Source of the DNA: Peptoanaerobacter stomatis
Lineage (GTDB): Bacteria; Bacillota; Clostridia; Peptostreptococcales; Filifactoraceae
NCBI RefSeq assembly: GCF_000238095.2
Contig: NZ_JH815225.1
Coordinates: 274,724 to 338,723, forward strand
Direction of reading: 5' to 3'
Length of the DNA stretch: 64,000 bases
Within the stretch, counting starts at the first letter, position 1; the number at the start of each line of letters is the position of its first letter. Below, in pieces: positions 59,335 to 64,000 of the stretch. A program made the position numbers and the translations under genes. The notes beneath the pieces are model-generated. The model did not search any database and was not told the DNA's origin. It saw nothing but the letters and a program-made list of their open reading frames with translations.

Positions 59335-61161
59335 TTGTCATTAAGAGAAGATATAAGAAATATTGCGATAATAGCCCATGTTGACCATGGTAAAACTACA
59401 CTTGTAGATGCATTGTTAAAACAAAGCGGTATATTTAGAGAAAATCAAGAAATTCAAGAGAGAGTTATGGATTCAAATGACCTTGAAAGAGAAAGAGGTA
59501 TTACAATTCTTTCTAAAAATACAGCTATTCACTATAAAAATGCAAAAATAAATATAATAGATACTCCGGGACATGCTGATTTTGGAGGAGAGGTTGAGCG
59601 TGTGCTTAAAATGGTTAATGGCGTTATTCTTGTTGTTGACTCTTTTGAAGGACCTATGCCACAAACAAGATTTGTGTTAAAAAAAGCATTGGAATTAAAC
59701 TTACCTGTGCTTGTGTGTATAAATAAAGTAGATAGACCTGAGGGTAGAGCTGAAGAAGTAGTCGATGAGGTTTTGGAACTTTTATTGGAATTGGATGAAA
59801 GCGAAAGATATCTTGATTCACATTTTATATTTGCATCTGCCATAGGTGGCTGGGCAACAGATGATTTGTCTGTGAAAAAAGATAATATGGAAGATATGTA
59901 CGAGGCTATTTTAAAATATATGCCTGCTCCTGAAGGTGACTTTGATGCTCCTCCTAAAATGCTCATATCAACGATAGATTATAATGAATATATAGGTAGA
60001 ATAGGAGTAGGAAAAGTAGAAAGCGGAATTATAAAAGTAAATCAGGAAATGCTTCTTATGAATTATCTTGATGAAAACAAAAAAGTAAAAGTTAAAATAG
60101 GTAAATTGTATGAATATGATGGTTTAAAGAGAGTGGAAGTTCCTGAGGCAAAAATGGGTTCAATAGTTGCCATATCAGGTATAGAAGATTTACAAATAGG
60201 TGATACTTTAACAGATCCTTCAAATCCGAATACTATTGAATTTGTCAATATTTCCGAACCTACAATAGCTATGACATTTTCTGTAAATGACTCTCCATTT
60301 GCAGGACAGGAAGGTAAATTTGTAACATCAAGACAAATCAAAGACAGATTACAAAAAGAATTGAATACAAATATTTCATTGAGAGTTGAAGAAACAGACT
60401 CAGCAGATGCGTTTAAAGTATCAGGAAGAGGAGAATTGCATCTTTCCATATTAATGGAAACTATGAGAAGAGAAGGCTATGAATTTCAAGTATCTAAGCC
60501 GGAAGTATTGTTTAAAACAGATATAAACGGAAAAAAACTTGAACCTATGGAGATAGCTGTAATAGATGTGCCTGAAGAATTTATGGGTTCTGTAATGGAA
60601 AAAATGGGGCTTAGAAAAGGCGAAATGAAAAATATGATACAAAGTAAAGGCGGATATGTAAGACTTGAGTTTTCTATACCGACAAGAGGTCTCATAGGAT
60701 ATCGTAGCGAATTTTTAACAGATACAAAAGGAAACGGAATAATAAATACGTTATTTGACAAATATGACGAATACAAAGGCACAATAGAAACAAGATCAAG
60801 AGGTTCCCTTGTAGCATTTGAATCAGGAGTGGCAGTAACATATGGGCTTTATAATGCACAAGAAAGAGGGATTTTATTTGTAGAACCGGGAGAAAAAGTA
60901 TATTCAGGTCAAGTTGTAGGATTAAATGCAAGACCTGAAGATATAGATGTAAATGTGTGCAAAAGAAAACAAGCTACAAATATGAGAGCATCAGGTTCAG
61001 ATGATGCGCTAAGATTATCTCCTGCAAAAAAAATGTCATTGGAAGAAACATTAGAGTTTATAGATGATGACGAACTTATAGAATTGACACCAATATCAAT
61101 GAGAATAAGAAAAAGAATATTAGATAAAGCACAAAGAGCAAAAGCAAGATCGAAAAATTAG
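59335..61161 (+). CDS. typA: GTP-binding protein TypA/BipA
   Basis: 608 residues of the translational GTPase family. G1 IAHVDHGKTTLVDALL, G2 around RERGITILSKNTA, G3 IDTPGHADFGGEVERV, G4 CINKVDRPEGRA. The EF-Tu-like domain 2, domain III/V and the TypA-specific C-terminal domain (GLNARPEDIDVNVCKRKQAT, then RASGSDDALRLSPAKKMSLE) are all present. It binds the 70S ribosome and helps 50S assembly and stress growth. TTG start ten bases behind GAAAGGA. Length normal. Confidence 0.96.
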   Translation: MSLREDIRNIAIIAHVDHGKTTLVDALLKQSGIFRENQEIQERVMDSNDLERERGITILSKNTAIHYKNAKINIIDTPGHADFGGEVERVLKMVNGVILVVDSFEGPMPQTRFVLKKALELNLPVLVCINKVDRPEGRAEEVVDEVLELLLELDESERYLDSHFIFASAIGGWATDDLSVKKDNMEDMYEAILKYMPAPEGDFDAPPKMLISTIDYNEYIGRIGVGKVESGIIKVNQEMLLMNYLDENKKVKVKIGKLYEYDGLKRVEVPEAKMGSIVAISGIEDLQIGDTLTDPSNPNTIEFVNISEPTIAMTFSVNDSPFAGQEGKFVTSRQIKDRLQKELNTNISLRVEETDSADAFKVSGRGELHLSILMETMRREGYEFQVSKPEVLFKTDINGKKLEPMEIAVIDVPEEFMGSVMEKMGLRKGEMKNMIQSKGGYVRLEFSIPTRGLIGYRSEFLTDTKGNGIINTLFDKYDEYKGTIETRSRGSLVAFESGVAVTYGLYNAQERGILFVEPGEKVYSGQVVGLNARPEDIDVNVCKRKQATNMRASGSDDALRLSPAKKMSLEETLEFIDDDELIELTPISMRIRKRILDKAQRAKARSKN

Positions 61162-61202
61162 TTTTGATGTTTGCGTTTATTGAAAACAGGTTGGTGTAAA
61201 AT

Positions 61203-62786
61203 ATGAAAGTTGATAATGCCATAATACTTGCTGCCGGAATTGGAGACAGGTTTTCGCCATTGACATATACTAAACATAAAGGATTAATAGATGTTTTAGG
61301 TGAAACAATGGTTGAAAGACAAATCAAGCAATTAATTGAGGCAGGAATAAATGATATAACAATAATAACGGGATATTTATCAAAAGACTATGATTTTTTA
61401 ATTGATAAATATAAAGGGATAGTTAAGATACTATTTAATGAAAATTATCTCACTAAAAATAATATATATAGTATGTATATTGCCAGAAAATTGTTGAGAA
61501 ATACTTATATATTGTCTTGTGACAATTACTATGTAAATAATATTTTCTCAAATATTGAATATAATGCTTGGTATTGTGCTGTATCATCACAAGCAGATAA
61601 AAATGAATGGGGATTAACATTAGACCATAATGATAAAATAATATCTATCTCAAAAACTGCTAAAAGCAATCAATATTATATGTATGGGGCAGTATTTTTT
61701 GATGAAAAACTTTCCGAAAAATTTAGAAATATTTTAGAAGAAATGTCTTGCGAATTAGAGAAAGAACATAGTGCTATTTCAAATTGTCTTTGGGAACAAA
61801 TACTATTAGATAATATAAATGAATTTGAGATATATGCAAAAAAAGAAAAAGAAAATAATGTATACGAATTTGAAAGTCTTGAACAATTAAGAAATTTTGA
61901 TATAAGATATAAAAATGATTGTGAAGATGCAATAATAAAAAAAATATCAGAAGTATTTGATGTAAAACAAGAAAAAATTACCAATATAGTTAGTCAAAAA
62001 ATGGGTATGACTAATGATTCATTTAGATTTGATATAGATAATGTAAGCTATATATATCGTGTAAGTGGAAAGAAGTCACATAAAATAATTGACAGGTATA
62101 CAGAAGCGCTTGTGTATAAAAAAATAAAAGATTTACACATATCTGACGAAGTAATATATATAAACCCACAAAACGGACATAAAATATCAAAATTTTTCTA
62201 TAATGCAAGAGTTATAAATCCTGCTTCAAAAGAAGAGGTATTTAGAGCTGTTCAAATGATAAAAAAACTTCATAATCAAAATATAAAAATAGATAAATAT
62301 TTTGATATTAAAGAAAATTTGTTATATTATGAAAGACTTGCTAAAGAAAAGGGTGTACAATTTTTTGAAGATTATGTGCAAGTAAAAGGAAAAATATTTA
62401 AAATATTGGAAGTTATTAAAAAGTTACCGATGAATGTATGTCTTTGTCATATAGATGCAATTAGAGATAATATTTTAATTACAGAAGATAACAGTTTGAA
62501 ATTAATAGATTTTGAATATGCAGCTATGCAAGATCCTATGATTGATATAGCTATGTATGCAATATACAGTAACTATAATTTTGAACAAATAAGAGAATTA
62601 GTTGATATATATTTTGCAGAAGAAGAAATTCCAAAGTATTCATACGAAAAAGCTATACTATTTGCTATATGTGGCGGATTACTATGGTATACTTGGGGGG
62701 AATATATGCAAAATAATAATGAATTAAAAGACTATTTGAAATCTATGTATGATTATGCTAAATTAGATGTTGACTTAACTATTTAA
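61203..62786 (+). CDS. phosphocholine cytidylyltransferase-choline kinase fusion (LicC-LicA type)
   Basis: 527 residues. The N-terminal 240 residues are a nucleotidyltransferase: NAIILAAGIGDRFSPLTYTK, IDVLGETMVERQI and YILSCDNYY, as in LicC (CTP:phosphocholine cytidylyltransferase). The C-terminal part (about 250-527) is a choline kinase/APH fold with CLCHIDAIRDNILI (the HxDxxxxN catalytic loop) and LKLIDFEYAAMQDPMIDIAM (the DFE metal site), as in LicA. Together they would make CDP-choline from choline for surface phosphocholine. Fusions in this order are known. ATG 61203 has a weak binding site. Confidence 0.88.
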   Translation: MKVDNAIILAAGIGDRFSPLTYTKHKGLIDVLGETMVERQIKQLIEAGINDITIITGYLSKDYDFLIDKYKGIVKILFNENYLTKNNIYSMYIARKLLRNTYILSCDNYYVNNIFSNIEYNAWYCAVSSQADKNEWGLTLDHNDKIISISKTAKSNQYYMYGAVFFDEKLSEKFRNILEEMSCELEKEHSAISNCLWEQILLDNINEFEIYAKKEKENNVYEFESLEQLRNFDIRYKNDCEDAIIKKISEVFDVKQEKITNIVSQKMGMTNDSFRFDIDNVSYIYRVSGKKSHKIIDRYTEALVYKKIKDLHISDEVIYINPQNGHKISKFFYNARVINPASKEEVFRAVQMIKKLHNQNIKIDKYFDIKENLLYYERLAKEKGVQFFEDYVQVKGKIFKILEVIKKLPMNVCLCHIDAIRDNILITEDNSLKLIDFEYAAMQDPMIDIAMYAIYSNYNFEQIRELVDIYFAEEEIPKYSYEKAILFAICGGLLWYTWGEYMQNNNELKDYLKSMYDYAKLDVDLTI

Positions 62787-62896
62787 CAGCAAAATGTTAG
62801 ATAGTTTGCTTAATTATAACTATTATACAGTTTTATAATTTATAAAAATTGAATTTTAAAATTAATTCATTATGTAATTAATGGAGTTGTTTTAAT

Positions 62897-64000
62897 ATGA
62901 AAAGTAAAATTTTAGAAAATTTAAATATCGGAAATATAGACACGTTATTAGATGACATAAAACAATATGAGGTTGAATATCCTTATGATTTTGATATATA
63001 TTCAATAAAAGCTTCCTATTATTTTATGGTAGGAGATTTATATAATGCTGAAAAAACACTTCTTAGTGGATATGATATAAATATATTTAATTTTGATATT
63101 TTATACAACTTAGCACTTGTGTATGAATATAAAAAAGACACTATTAATGCTATGAAATTTTATAATAGAGCAAAAATCATGGCAATGAATTATCTAATGG
63201 ATTTTAATGAAATTGATGATAAAGATTCTATTGAAACTTATAAAAAGCATATAGATTTAATAACAAAAAAAATTGATGAATTAAACACTATTTTTAATAA
63301 AAAAATTGAATTGTCAGAATCATCTAAAAATTTAACATTTTTATTAGAATTTAGCAAAGAGTTAGCAGATTATAGTAAAGAATATAATATAAATTTTGAA
63401 TTAGATGCAATGGAGCCATGGTGTTGGAAAGGACAGATTTATTTTGGAGAGCATTTAAGATATGATTCATCGTATTTTGTAGGATATTACAGTAGGATTG
63501 GTATTGTTCTTGAAAATACACAGGCATATAGAAGAGTGGAAATATTAAAAATATTAAAAATATTAAAAGATAGGTTAAATAATGATATAAATAATGATGA
63601 CAATATATTAAAAATAAGTGAAAAAGTATTGCTTCCTATATTATTAAAAGATGAAAATAATCTTATGATAGAAAAAAATGGCAAAACTTATGAAATCTTT
63701 CAACAGCCTAATGTATTTTACTATTATAAGTTTGATGAGGATATAAAGATAAAAAATAATAAATATTTAATTGCACAGCCTATAAAGTTACATTCAGATG
63801 ATAATAAGAAAAAGTTGATAATTAGTATATTCATAGATGGGTTATGTTGGAATACTGTAAAACAGGAAGGTTTTAAAAATCTAATGCCTAAAACTGAAAA
63901 CTTTTTTTCTGACGGTATAATTTGCAATAATTTTCATTCCAATGCAGAATGGACATATCCGTCCATGGCATCATATTTTACAGGTCAATATCTGATTAAT
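62897..64000 (+). CDS. TPR-sulfatase-like protein (3' end outside window)
   Basis: 368 residues to the window end. The first 110 are TPR-like (IYSIKASYYFMVGDLYNAEK, then NLALVYEYKKDTINAMKFYN). A middle region is without motifs. From about residue 310 it starts an alkaline phosphatase/sulfatase fold: KLIISIFIDGLCWNTVKQEG (metal-binding Asp) and HSNAEWTYPSMASYFTGQYL (Thr nucleophile as in phosphoglycerol/phosphoethanolamine transferases). It likely modifies a surface glycan and may act with the licC-licA fusion upstream. GGAG precedes the ATG. Residue coding shows a short 9 bp tandem repeat (63540-63566, ILK three times). Confidence 0.75.
   Translation, partial: MKSKILENLNIGNIDTLLDDIKQYEVEYPYDFDIYSIKASYYFMVGDLYNAEKTLLSGYDINIFNFDILYNLALVYEYKKDTINAMKFYNRAKIMAMNYLMDFNEIDDKDSIETYKKHIDLITKKIDELNTIFNKKIELSESSKNLTFLLEFSKELADYSKEYNINFELDAMEPWCWKGQIYFGEHLRYDSSYFVGYYSRIGIVLENTQAYRRVEILKILKILKDRLNNDINNDDNILKISEKVLLPILLKDENNLMIEKNGKTYEIFQQPNVFYYYKFDEDIKIKNNKYLIAQPIKLHSDDNKKKLIISIFIDGLCWNTVKQEGFKNLMPKTENFFSDGIICNNFHSNAEWTYPSMASYFTGQYLIN

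Noticed and set aside
1-64000. tRNA or rRNA genes
   Set aside because: I looked for cloverleaf and CCA-ended patterns and conserved rRNA blocks and saw none I could support.

Overview
The window looks like a chromosome segment of a very AT-rich, low-GC Gram-positive anaerobe (Bacillota, class Clostridia). The evidence is the strong AAGGAGG ribosome binding sites, frequent TTG starts, a T-box leader before alaS, an S-layer-homology surface protein, and the clustering of lysS, greA and dusB. A Peptostreptococcaceae/Filifactoraceae-type organism is my guess; nothing here fixes the genus.

Layout. 1-18.0 kb is housekeeping and surface genes: the end of an ABC exporter, a fumarate-reductase-type flavoprotein, an SLH/Ig-like surface protein, a MoxR/vWA pair, alaS behind a T-box, a membrane protein, gltX, coaX-dusB and greA-lysS. 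18.0-51.0 kb is a large accessory island inside a direct duplication of the lysS 3' end and the start of a flavodoxin gene. 51.8-64 kb returns to chromosome: the intact flavodoxin, a small patch of hypothetical and mobile-type genes, a lipoprotein, an rlmH-like gene, DUF1385, prmC, a PfpI/DJ-1 protein, typA, and a licC-licA fusion followed by a sulfatase-like enzyme.

The island. Its left end carries an IS630-type and an IS30-type insertion sequence and a phage-like remnant. Next come a c-di-GMP-I riboswitch and a long co-directional gene train: a small membrane protein, a membrane-anchored zinc-ribbon GTPase, GrpE, DnaK, a DnaK-vWA fusion, a large J-like/zinc-ribbon/FN3 protein, a second zinc-ribbon GTPase, a GAP1-like protein and a HerA-type ATPase. 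A second GTPase module follows (a paralogue of the first GTPase with its own small membrane protein and a membrane-TPR protein). After that come variable, partly decayed effector-like genes: a transglutaminase-like pseudogene, a DUF6985-like protein, an acidic papain-fold (C39-like) protein with a decayed C-terminal domain, two immunity-like proteins and an HExxH peptidase. The right end has a broken type I restriction gene (hsdR) and a tyrosine integrase remnant.

How the genes may work together. The core (about 21.8-38.2 kb) is intact and tightly spaced. It matches, from memory, the double-GTPase/GAP1 biological-conflict systems predicted by comparative genomics. I infer that the GTPases act as switches, that GAP1 and the HSP70 machinery sense or remodel partners, and that the HerA ATPase and the downstream proteins are the output. 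The c-di-GMP riboswitch at its head, the HSP70-vWA fusion and the shared N-terminal module on two effector-like proteins are the most unusual points. About five 100-117 bp MITE-like repeats are scattered in the window; two of them share ends with the resident IS630 element.
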